Below are positions 42,701 to 50,679 of a stretch of DNA of 64,000 bases, piece by piece. Below the pieces are notes generated by a model. That model was not told where the DNA came from, searched no databases, and saw only the letters and a program-made list of their open reading frames with translations. Every line of letters begins with the position of its first letter. Position 1 is the stretch's first letter. The stretch comes from Endotrypanum monterogeii (taxonomy: Eukaryota; Euglenozoa; Kinetoplastea; Trypanosomatida; Trypanosomatidae), in the NCBI GenBank assembly GCA_000333855.2, contig CM007314.1, forward strand, positions 709,838-773,837. The letters run 5' to 3'. The translations under genes were made by a program, and so were the position numbers.

Positions 42701-42968
42701 GTCGCTGCGCTTTCCCGGCCTGGCGTATCCACAAGAGCTGGAGGAGGTAACGCAGATCCTTCGTCGTCTTGCTCGAGGACAGTGCAGCGATTCGCAGGCG
42801 AAGGTGGAGCTGCAGAACCTGCGCGTTCGCTGCACTACATCCTCAATTGTAGATCTCATCAACAGCATCCTCGATGGGTGGCCGGTGCTCGGTGGCGCAG
42901 AGGCTTCTGTATCGGGCCGCGACAGCCCATCAAAGCGCATCTTCTTTCGTTTAACTGGAACGGATTGA
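39741..42968 (+). CDS. Conserved-looking protein of unknown function (1075 aa)
   Basis: I cannot assign a family. The frame has a GTG four codons upstream, but the ATG at 39741 is preferred; another Met (39783) begins a segment that looks globular at once, so it is an alternative start. The N-terminal ~180 residues are rich in beta-strand-like alternation with Gly turns. The middle has an Ala/Pro/Val-rich linker (about residues 455-490) followed by a helical segment with charged residues. Further strand-rich blocks lie at about 550-620, 720-800 and 870-1020. There is no signal peptide, membrane helix or coiled coil. The architecture suggests repeated beta-sandwich modules joined by Pro/Ala linkers, but this is inference. 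Codon composition matches the neighbouring real genes. Confidence 0.82.
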   Translation: MPHTAKKLLPIGSNMSDAAYPFRGEHRLVDCLNHGHSGVVKINPTSIGMRITGSNLTIEQVKTPKGVELECELGVDGGIPRPVSLHQGSAFMVPGDGHDYNLIATVKANSSKTKHYCRLTFNGSEGTSVLRVRAPDGCGPDAVYFVADGRRLRPMAGWFRIPIQTKECALVANMSIHDAPLDLLALAGESALSPDGAERAPLQSGAPMHAEGSVQKMRGSSPGSTHFTLEILRGATGAPDQPALLMCAATGQVIPLPVLGTVAVPYDGAPYRLHLPPVESPGLAEKTSGAPAEDIPYLETQIEASLLSNAGVVSPVEPMTASLPRFVARAPGFTVELKAESGSSASGVNVVELPLSHSQAQTMEIVVRDAQGRVRLRQRSHLPALEPPPAYLQLKDDVEAGLAVSTKAGSKFTVGGVLQADPAAAVPLPRIVPQQVVVEQPNVDGTVSKVTLDVAPRSGSAGVALPMPRAPAPIPVAVDAASGPAPVPVATLQQLNTQAQSQSESWVMELFEALQRSDTEEQRRLVESIRPSTIPGMTIVRFVRDLLAYQPPAISFTVSANGLEALQCPGCSITAAVANDPARQIPSFGSLALKAGHSAMLTATKALTNRVVSSCRVQMAMTSAAGTTGATVSEGNRADTELLNRLVDCLLRNSMRAPEVARDLSNIPTAPLSEQGRRVIPLLTNCLNSAVASGAAAATQSVSAQAAIAAQVAPDEIFFTCGPGYVDNIYSTQPQYQLLGAVDDQTPQVLPLRGRIPARGVLEGENKPFFIRLTARDPATGCVKVEKIITILGVRQELYPSSASAEPPAPRASTQESLHGLGLPSSTIPSPEQKTPGSLAAAMPYMDVSFQTVGQDAHVRVLCQPHLRIVCDVDGVGGSTGRSDFVTKMLATRSHRLNLSLVDLYGKVVFQQKLDIPAVTSSLWGLTLQHNGLAIDPEVGCVTTASIDREAERTLQGNFVSFDANAPHFVYLRKYHNGVDGGCSGAVSLRFPGLAYPQELEEVTQILRRLARGQCSDSQAKVELQNLRVRCTTSSIVDLINSILDGWPVLGGAEASVSGRDSPSKRIFFRLTGTD

Positions 42969-43882
42969 GCGCAAAGAGGATCTGGAGAAGGATGGACGGG
43001 CCGAGCGCTTACGAAAGAAGGGATGACAAAGGCTTGCCTTGAGGTAGGCAACCGGGTGCTTCGTACACATGTGCACCATCTAATTTTGTTTGCATTTTTG
43101 TCGACATACATGGAACTGCCAGTTTGTCAGACGGCTCCTCTATGTAGACGTTGGCGAGTGAAAAAATCGCGGCTCTTTGTCTACATCTTCGTTTTTTTTT
43201 TTTTTTAGCAGACGCATGTGTGTCTGTTTCCTTGTGCAAGGAACGAGGGAGAGGAGATCGAGCAGGAGATGAACATTAGCTGAGTTTCTGTTTTTATTTT
43301 TATTTCACTCACGGGCTATGCCCTCCTCTGCCTGCGCTCCTTCCCGTTTTTTTTTTCCTGGTTTCATTCTTGACATACATATTTGTATAGAAACGGCATT
43401 GGTGACACCGTCGAGTTGGTGCCGACGAGGCACGGCTGTGCTCTTGACGCGTTCAAAGAGATGGGGAATCATACACACATACATATACGCTTACACGCAT
43501 ATTATCTAGATATATATTTACGATACGCATATACATTATATATATCATATATATATAGAGAGAGAGGGACACTCACGCACCCACATAAGCGCGCGTCCAA
43601 ATATACGCTTGCACCTCGCCTATACCTCTCTCAACGCCACGGGGCAGAAAAGGAGAACGGACTCGCGAGGTCAAGGCGAGCGAGACACTAGTCAAAGGGA
43701 GAAACGGTCTCGCAGGCTGCTCATCCCACTTTTTGTTTCGGGGATTTCAGCCAACCCCCCCTTGCCCCAAAACACAGAATGTCGATGTCTATAAGTATGC
43801 CTCAACACAGCAGAAACACTGCACGCAGGGAAAAGGGGCAAGAAAGAGAGAGACAATGTTGCATATGATAAGGTGAGCTTCC

Positions 43883-44152
43883 ATGCATCGTTTCAGATGC
43901 GTGCCACTGTGGCTGCTGTGCGCTATGTGCACAGGCTATGCTATCGATATTCGATTGGGAGAGTTTTCCCAGTTTGTTTCCACTGGATTCTCTCTCTCTC
44001 TCTCGTTGGAGTGGGTGGTTACGATCGAATGGGTTTGCAAAAGCAGTGGTTCTGGCCACTTCTCACACACGTTGCGGACTTACTTTTTCACTATTCCAGC
44101 ATGGCGTAGAGTCGCTCATGAGCTGAATGATTCCGTTCTCGTGCGCTTCTAG
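43883..44152 (+). CDS. Possible small secreted or membrane protein
   Basis: The 89-codon ATG frame starts with a basic residue and a hydrophobic stretch rich in Leu, Cys and Trp (residues 6-20), like a signal peptide or anchor. The rest is diverse apart from a CTCTCT microsatellite read as Ser-Leu repeats. Third-position G/C is about 50 per cent, so coding support is moderate. A TTTCAG at 43750 could serve as acceptor. It is in the same frame as the next candidate (44249), so the two may be parts of one decayed gene. No family is recognised. Confidence 0.25.
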   Translation: MHRFRCVPLWLLCAMCTGYAIDIRLGEFSQFVSTGFSLSLSLEWVVTIEWVCKSSGSGHFSHTLRTYFFTIPAWRRVAHELNDSVLVRF

Positions 44153-44156
44153 TGCT

Positions 44157-44222
44157 CTCTATCTTATTTCCTCCACTTCGCATTTTTTTATTTTTTCGTG
44201 ACCACTCCGTGTGAATGTGTAG
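44157..44222 (+). promoter_or_regulatory. Candidate trans-splice acceptor before small ORF
   Basis: C/T-rich DNA including T7 and T6 runs (44185-44205) is followed by GTGTAG ending at 44222. Its presence suggests the segment that follows is, or was, a gene. Confidence 0.45.
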
Positions 44223-44248
44223 GTCAATGGGGCTCTGTTACTAGAGAG

Positions 44249-44546
44249 ATGATGTCAATATCGCCCTTTGCAAGATGATTGCGAAGATACCTGAAGCCAA
44301 CAGGATCATCGATCCACCCACCTTCACTACGTCTTCTGGTGAAGAATGTCGGACGGCTATTCATGCGGAGCCCACCAGAGGAGCAACGGTGCAAGCTTAC
44401 TGTGCTCTTATTCAGCACCAAATCCCTTGCAAACGTATTTCTTATTTTGAACGTGTTAGAGACTTCTGCGCCGGTGCGGCTCACCATCGACCAGGAGGCC
44501 CAAGTCCTGTTTGGCCACACAGCGCACTTCTCTTCCATCCTTTAGC
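44249..44546 (+). pseudogene. Small coding-like frame interrupted by one TGA
   Basis: Two tandem ATGs (44249 and 44252) lie 27 nt after a plausible acceptor. They open nine codons, then meet TGA at 44276-44278, after which the same frame stays open for a further 88 codons to TAG. The downstream part has about 63 per cent G/C in third positions and a diverse, hydrophobic-alternating sequence like the confident genes. Possible readings are a nonsense-mutated gene, a sequencing error, or translation from an inner ATG at 44363 (60 codons). Trypanosomatids encode a few selenoproteins, but nothing here shows a redox motif around the TGA. No family is recognised. Confidence 0.3.
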
Positions 44547-44679
44547 AGCGGCACAATTTTTTTTTTTCCTATCCACTTGGCCCAATCATTTCCCCACTTC
44601 GGTCCTCGACTGTATTAGGTGACAGAACGCTGTTTTTTTTGTTCGCCCCGGTGTGTCTAGCGACAGCTGTACTCCATGC

Positions 44680-46010
44680 ACCTATCCGTGCCACTCCCTA
44701 TTTTGATTGTGCCTTTCTTCCGCAGAGGAGCGAGACGGGGAGATGCAGCGCTGCGGCCAACAGATAGAGGTTAGTCGTAACAGCTTTAGTGGTTCGTCAC
44801 TGAAGGACGGGTCACATGCGTAGCCGTAAGCGGCGACCGCAACATCGTCACCTACTCCTTTCCAGGTCCGACCTCCCTCTCCCTCCCTCCAGCAGATGTC
44901 AGCTAAATTAATGAACAGACTGTGTACAGAGGCCTCGGTATTGACGGTGCTTTTTTTTTTTTCCCTCGGGGAAGGGGGTTTGCCCTCAAAACGGTCACTG
45001 GAGCGGTGTAGCTTGTCGATCGCCTCTTTCAATTGGCCGACTGCGCGCAGCTGCACCCCCTTTTGTGGCAGCTTGCTGGCTACTGCGTGACGAATGCGTG
45101 GGGTCTGATTTCGTCTCTCTCTTGTCAGGAATTCCAGATGAATTGCTGCAGTGGGCAAACAAAGTTCATTCAAACCTCGCCAAGATAGCCGAAGCGCGAA
45201 GTCTTGGTGGAAGACACGCACTTCCGCGCAAAGGGAGTATAGAAGCTCCCCTACCCCCCCCCCCCCAAAAAAAAAAAAAAAAATAATAATAAACAACAAC
45301 AACAGAAAAGACATTTCGAGCCACCGAAGAAAGCGATAAGCACCTTGCATTGTCTTCTTGTCGAGCAAGGAGTGCGTTGGTCCTCGAGTACAGGGCGATC
45401 TCTGACCGCGGTGGGGGCTTGTGTCGTAGGTGATATGTGCGGCAGCACCGCCTGCCACTCGGACCAGATGTGGGTCATGGTGAGGGCAGCTGTGTTACTG
45501 CTGATTTGGCAGGCATTGAGCTATGTCACTGCCAATTGTTTCTCGTAAGAGGAATTCTAGTTTGGAGCCGTCGATCTGAGAGCCTGCGCGAGGGTCGTCA
45601 TCCCGGGTTTTGCGGGCTGACCATCTACGTTTGGCGATGCACGACGTGTTTCAGCAGGTCGTTTGTTTTTGTAGAGAATCGAACTCTGTGTCGTATCGAG
45701 GTTGATCGCCAACACGGCTGCTGCTATAAGATACCGAAATAGGAATCATCACTAGGGCTCCGCAACATAAAAAAAGAAAACAAAGGAAGTGACTTCTTAG
45801 CTGTGTTGTCCTGGAGCCGTGGCTGCTGTCGGGCCATCTCGTGCGAGATCTGGCAGCCGAGCCCCTTACTCATCGGCGCAGCGCCAGCCCCATGCCTGTA
45901 AGCGGCACATTAAAGCCCCTTTGAAGCACATGAGCTCGGGGTAAGGGCCGTGGGCTCTCGTCGTCCGCACCGCTTCCACGCGATTCTTTGGAGCTCAGTT
46001 ATTTGCAGTG
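44680..46010. mobile_element. Possible degenerate retroposon (SIDER/DIRE-like)
   Basis: A GC-balanced, non-genic block differs sharply from the T-rich spacers around it. It has A-rich stretches that could be retroposon tails (45269-45305 and 45768-45788), and coding-like scraps on both strands: 45065-45240 on +, and a 777-nt open frame on - from 45458 to 44682. Leishmania genomes carry hundreds of short degenerate retroposons of about 0.55 kb, mostly in 3' UTRs, where SIDER2 copies affect mRNA stability. I cannot match the 79-bp signature from memory, so this is a compositional argument only. Confidence 0.28.
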
Positions 46011-46882
46011 ATTGCGTGTGACGGAAAGACTAAAACCGGAAAAGAGGGATGAGGCGGAAAGACACTTCACTATCATTTGTGTGTTTTCTAGTATTCCTAG
46101 TCGGATGTTTTTTTTTTTTTCAGGACGCTTCTTTACTGATCTGATGTATTTTCCATCGTCTCGCCTTGTTTCCTCGTTTTTGTTTGACTCATATTTTGTG
46201 TTTGTCTGGCAGTTCATTTTTTATATCGACACACATACACTTACCTCAATCCACCAACCCCCAAACAAACACTGGTCCACACGGCGCGTTGAGACATACG
46301 TCATCACATCATTAAAAGCATATGTATACCCGTTGTCCGGAGAGTTCCTGCAAATACTTTTTTTTTTTTTGCCCTCTTTGCGTTTATTTATTCCCCTCCT
46401 CATTATCGATTCCTTAAAAAACAACATACAGCTTCTGGGCAACACAAAGTGTGAGTGAGTGAGCGAGTGATAAAAAAAAAAGAGTTGGACCCATTATTCG
46501 AAAGGTTTTTTTTTGTGATACGAGGTTTTTTTTTTTCTCATAGGTCTGCTTCCCTCGTCTCCATTACTTCTAGTAGCGGTTTCGACCCCATCCCCACCCC
46601 CCAAAAAAAACGTTATTTTGTCCCGAGCCCCCCCTCCTCTCTTCCTCTTTGACTCCTTCTCCTCTCCTCTTTTTTCTTTTTTTTTGTTTTCATAAAGGAA
46701 GAGAAAGTCAGGCTAGCGGTCGCTTCGTTTGCGTCACACAGTTGCGTGCGTATTTATTTTCTACTGATCTCTTTCGCTCTCTTTGAACACAAGCACACAC
46801 ACAAACACGCAGGCAGGCATATATATATTTATATATTCATATTTTCTGTGAGCGTTCCCCTATTCTGTCTCGAGGATAACGC

Positions 46883-46922
46883 TTCCTTTTTTTACTTAAT
46901 TTATTCTCTTTTTTTTTCTCAG
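46883..46922 (+). promoter_or_regulatory. Candidate trans-splice acceptor, SCOT
   Basis: A long T/C tract ends in TCTCAG at 46922, giving a 29-nt 5' UTR. This is a textbook acceptor. Confidence 0.7.
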
Positions 46923-46951
46923 TCGAGGACAACTCATTTTCTTCAGACACG

Positions 46952-48460
46952 ATGCTGCGCCGTACAGTGCAGGTCTTCCGGCCTGTGATCATGACAGCTG
47001 CCGAGTCCGTCAAGGATATTCGTGACGGTGCCACCATCGCCGTCGGTGGCTTCAGTTTATGTGGTTTCCCCTTCGAGCTTTTGGATGCGATCAACGCGGC
47101 GAAGGTGAAGGATCTCACCGTTATCGGACTGACGATGAGTGGAATAGAGAATGGCTTTGGCCCACTTGCGCGAGACGGGCAGCTGAAGAAGGCCATTACC
47201 ACCTACGTCGGCGAAAATCCTGTTTTCGGGAAGCACCTCTTCAACGGCGAGTTTCGTGTGGAGTTTTGTCCCATGGGTACGCTGGTGGATCGACTGCGCG
47301 CCGCAGGTGCCGGACTGCCCGCGTTTTACACCCCAACGGGCTACGGCACCGCGGTGGCAGAGGGCCGCCTCCCTGTGCGCTTCGCTCCCGGACGTCATAT
47401 GCAGGTCGCTGAGTACAGCCAGCCGCGAGAGACACGACAGTTCAACGGGCGCTGGTGCACCCTAGAGACCGCGCTGTCAGCGGACTTTGCGTTCGTGCGG
47501 GCGTGGAGGGCCGACAAACGCGGAAACCTTGTATTCCGCGGAACTTCGCAAAACTTCAATCTTGCTTCTGCGAAGGCGGCAAAGGTGTGCATTGCCGAGG
47601 TGGAAGAGATTGTCGAGTGCGGTGAGCTCGATCCCAAGACGGTGCACCTTCCCGGAGTCTACGTAAAGCGCTTGGTGTGTCCACCGAAACCGAAGCGCGC
47701 TGCCGAGTTTGTCGTCACGCGTAGTGGAGATAATACAGGTTCCACCGTGCGCGGCAACAAGGTGGATGTGGTGAGCCGCCAGCAGATCGCTCGGCGTGCC
47801 GTCCTTGAGATCCACGATGGCATGACTCTGAACCTCGGGATCGGCGTCCCAAGCATGGTCGCTGGTTACATTCCCGCGGACATGGATGTGATTCTGCAGG
47901 CCGAGAACGGCTTGCTTGGTATTGGACCGTACCCGCTGCCGGAAGAAGTCGACCCCGACCTCATCAACGCCAGCAAGCAGACCATCACCATGACCAGGGA
48001 TGGCGCTTCTTTGTTTGACAGCGCCGAGTCCTTCGGCATGATTCGTGGCGGTCACCTTGACCTCACAATGCTTGGTGCCTTGGAGGTTTCCTGCACGGGT
48101 GACATTGCCAGCTGGTATATTCCCGGTAAGGTTTTGAAAGGCATGGGCGGTGCCATGGATTTGGTTGCGTGCGGGTGCAAAACCATTGTGCTCATCGGGC
48201 ACACGAATAACGAAGGCAAGTCGCGCATCGTCAAGGAATGCAGCGCACCGCTCACGGGTCGCGGATGCGTTGATTTGATCATCACTGATTTGGCTGTCTT
48301 TGTTGTAAAGAAGGTTCCTGGTGGTGTCAACTCGCTGATATTGACCGAGATAGCTGAGGGATGCACACTGGAGGAGCTCAGAGCTAAGACGGAGGCACCC
48401 TTCACGGTATCACCAGACCTGAAGACTATGCCCCTGGCACCTCTTCCCAAAGGATGCTAG
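46952..48460 (+). CDS. SCOT: Succinyl-CoA:3-ketoacid CoA-transferase, mitochondrial (divergent)
   Basis: This 502-aa class I CoA-transferase carries fused A and B subunits, as in eukaryotic SCOT. In trypanosomatids this family acts as acetate:succinate CoA-transferase, making mitochondrial acetate and succinyl-CoA. The N-terminus M-L-R-R with further Arg and few acidic residues fits a mitochondrial presequence. Motifs are an N-terminal Gly-rich loop (G-G-F-S-L-C-G, about residues 32-38), a Y-V-G-E-N segment, P-A-F-Y-T-P-T-G-Y, and the catalytic Glu in Q-A-E-N-G (E318), which is the residue that forms the CoA thioester. The later M-I-R-G-G-H and G-M-G-G-A-M-D blocks are intact. The region after the Gly-rich loop (about residues 58-75) departs from the N-N-x-G-x-x-D-x-G-L pattern usual in the family. 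The catalytic machinery otherwise looks complete. Confidence 0.93.
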   Translation: MLRRTVQVFRPVIMTAAESVKDIRDGATIAVGGFSLCGFPFELLDAINAAKVKDLTVIGLTMSGIENGFGPLARDGQLKKAITTYVGENPVFGKHLFNGEFRVEFCPMGTLVDRLRAAGAGLPAFYTPTGYGTAVAEGRLPVRFAPGRHMQVAEYSQPRETRQFNGRWCTLETALSADFAFVRAWRADKRGNLVFRGTSQNFNLASAKAAKVCIAEVEEIVECGELDPKTVHLPGVYVKRLVCPPKPKRAAEFVVTRSGDNTGSTVRGNKVDVVSRQQIARRAVLEIHDGMTLNLGIGVPSMVAGYIPADMDVILQAENGLLGIGPYPLPEEVDPDLINASKQTITMTRDGASLFDSAESFGMIRGGHLDLTMLGALEVSCTGDIASWYIPGKVLKGMGGAMDLVACGCKTIVLIGHTNNEGKSRIVKECSAPLTGRGCVDLIITDLAVFVVKKVPGGVNSLILTEIAEGCTLEELRAKTEAPFTVSPDLKTMPLAPLPKGC

Positions 48461-49112
48461 AAGATCTACGTGGGGGGGTTCGGTGTAGACACCACAACCC
48501 TAGTATGCCTAAAAAAAAAATATATATATACACACATATATATATATACGTTTTGGGAATTGTTTAATTGATTTTTTGATTTTTTCTCTTTTGTATCCAT
48601 GACAAGTTCGCATGGTTTCGATTTTCATGGTTCATAATTAACAGTGCGGGGAAGAACATGCGTGTTGCTTCATCCACAAACATGCGCAAAGTCTGCAGTC
48701 TTTTATTTTTTATTTTTGATCCGGCTGTGCACGGGCCACCGAACATGTTTCGTTTGGCAGCTTGTGATGATATCTTTTCATTGTGTTTTGTGTTCGTTGG
48801 CCAACTACGTTAGCTTCCGCTCACGCACACAGTGGTCTCGGACTCAGTTTGAGCTCGGTATTCATACCACGCACGTAACTCGCGCTACAGCAAACGGAGC
48901 TCGGATAAAAAGTGACAGCAACATTTGTGAGTGGTTATGCATGCTCGTGCTTATCGGTGTCACCATAGCGTATAAGCGGACGCGCCGCTCGTCAAAAACG
49001 GATAGCACACATGCACGCACACACACACACACACATACACCGGCGGTACTTATCGAAGTGGTTGACTGGTGGGTAGGTTTGTGCGTCTGTGGGTGGGTGG
49101 CTGCAAACGCAT

Positions 49113-49114
<2 letters not shown>

Positions 49115-49144
<30 letters not shown>
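49115..49144. repeat. (TA)n microsatellite
   Basis: About 15 TA units. Confidence 0.95.
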
Positions 49145-49148
<4 letters not shown>

Positions 49149-50488
49149 GTAGAGCGGAGGAAATGAGGTACACTCGACATGACTCCTGGGCCCTACCGGT
49201 TGTTCCTCCCCAGCTCCTAGTCGTTTATTTCTCATGTGCCAGCGCGCTGTCCGGAATCCTTTAAAAAAAAATCTTTGGCCAGTCGATACACACTTTAATC
49301 ACGGACTTTATGAGACCAATAGACAGTATAGTTGTACAGATGGGTTAATTGGATTATTTGGTGTGTGTCTTTTCTGTCTTCCATGGGACTGAGTCTATGT
49401 TCACCTGCGCGGAGGAAAAAAAAATACAGGAAAACGTGCACCACGGTTTTTCATATGTAGCGACACTGCATTCTCTCTTTAATCAACCACCTCTCCCTCC
49501 CTCCCTCCCTCGTGCGTGCGTGCGTGCTCTCTCGTCTGTTCAAATCCGCTTCACATTTCTTCTGCGTTGGGTTGTGGTCGTGATGACATTATTGCCCGAC
49601 GAAGCCTGTCTTCAATCACAATAGGCGGATAGGCTTCCACCCCTCTCCCCTCCACACGCACGTACACGCACACACATACATATACATATACATACATACG
49701 AGCTGACGCCCAAGGCTCTTCAACGCAAATTTTACAAGTACACTAAAAAAGATTAGAGAGGGGGTCGGTGTTTTTCCGTTTCTTTTTCTGCTCTCCCTCT
49801 CATTCTTCTTTTTTTTTTCTGCACTTGAGAGAAGAATAGATCCCCTTTTTGTCTATCATATTTATTTTTACTGCTGTGTATGTATGTGTGTATGTATGTG
49901 TCTTTGTCTCACCTCTTCTAGATCTCTACTATCTTCATACAGCTACGCTTAAGTTTTATTTTTCTCCTTTAGATTTCTTCGCTCCCTTCCTCCCCTTTTT
50001 ATTATATCCCGAACGTGTTTGTACTACATATTTTATAATTTCCCTTCATGGTGTTGAGTTGCACTCCTGCCCAACATTGTGACTGAGCTATACTTGTAGC
50101 TGAGTGCGCGCCATATGCGCTGGGGTGTGTTTCTGATTACGCGTAAGAGAAAATTTTCTGCACGCTACTTTTTTGTATATTTCTTCGTGTATGTATATGT
50201 ATACTTTCTCTTACGTACAAGTCGGATGCGGGGTATCAAGGGAGTCAAGCTCTGAGAAATTACTGCACTGACCTTAGCGGTGTATAAAGAGGTCATAAGT
50301 GATTTTGCCCAACATACACACACACACACACATACACAGACACTTACACACACAGACACACAAATTACCGGCAGATTCTTCTGTTTTTTTTTTTATCTCG
50401 TTCATAAGCGAAATATATATATATATATATATATTTATATAATCTTGGTTTTGTAGTCACGGCTCGAGTTCCCACAGTGGTCCGCTCC

Positions 50489-50570
50489 CCCCCCCCCCCT
50501 CCCCCGCCGCCGTTTCTCTGCTCACACTTTCGTTCCGTCGCACCGCTTGAAATTTACTCGGTCGGGTCAG
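50489..50570 (+). promoter_or_regulatory. Candidate trans-splice acceptor, PH-like gene
   Basis: A C-rich then T/C-rich tract ends in GGGTCAG at 50570, giving a 5' UTR of about 109 nt. TGCAG at 50649 is an alternative that would leave 30 nt. Confidence 0.5.
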
Positions 50571-50679
50571 TGGTGAGTGTGTGCCCCTCACAGTTACGCG
50601 AGAAGGGGAAAAAAAAAGACACACTTGCGCTCTTTTGCCCCCTGTGCAGCATTGCAACTCACACCTGTTAGGATTTTCC

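Larger units (their letters stand above)
42969..46951. other. 4 kb gene-poor stretch with decayed or tiny coding-like segments
   Basis: The longest region without a confident gene. It holds a coding-like scrap at about 43383-43470, small ORF candidates at 43883-44152 and 44249-44546, a GC-balanced region (44680-46010) that may be a degenerate retroposon, and a T-rich acceptor region before SCOT (46080-46950). Confidence 0.6.
48461..50679. other. Spacer downstream of SCOT
   Basis: Contains mixed (TA)/(CA) repeats (48518-48549), (CA)n at about 49018-49035, (TA)n at 49115-49144 and 50411-50434, and a poly(C) run before the next gene. A 206-codon frame (48644-49264) runs straight through the CA and TA tracts and is not called. 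Confidence 0.6.

Noticed and set aside
48644..49264. 206-codon open frame downstream of SCOT
   Set aside because: It reads straight through (CA)n and (TA)n tracts, which stay open by chance, and begins at a GTG. A membrane-like stretch in it is not enough.
50581..50679. N-terminal extension of the PH-like protein from a GTG
   Set aside because: No ATG in this part; it includes poly(A) and lies in the predicted 5' UTR.
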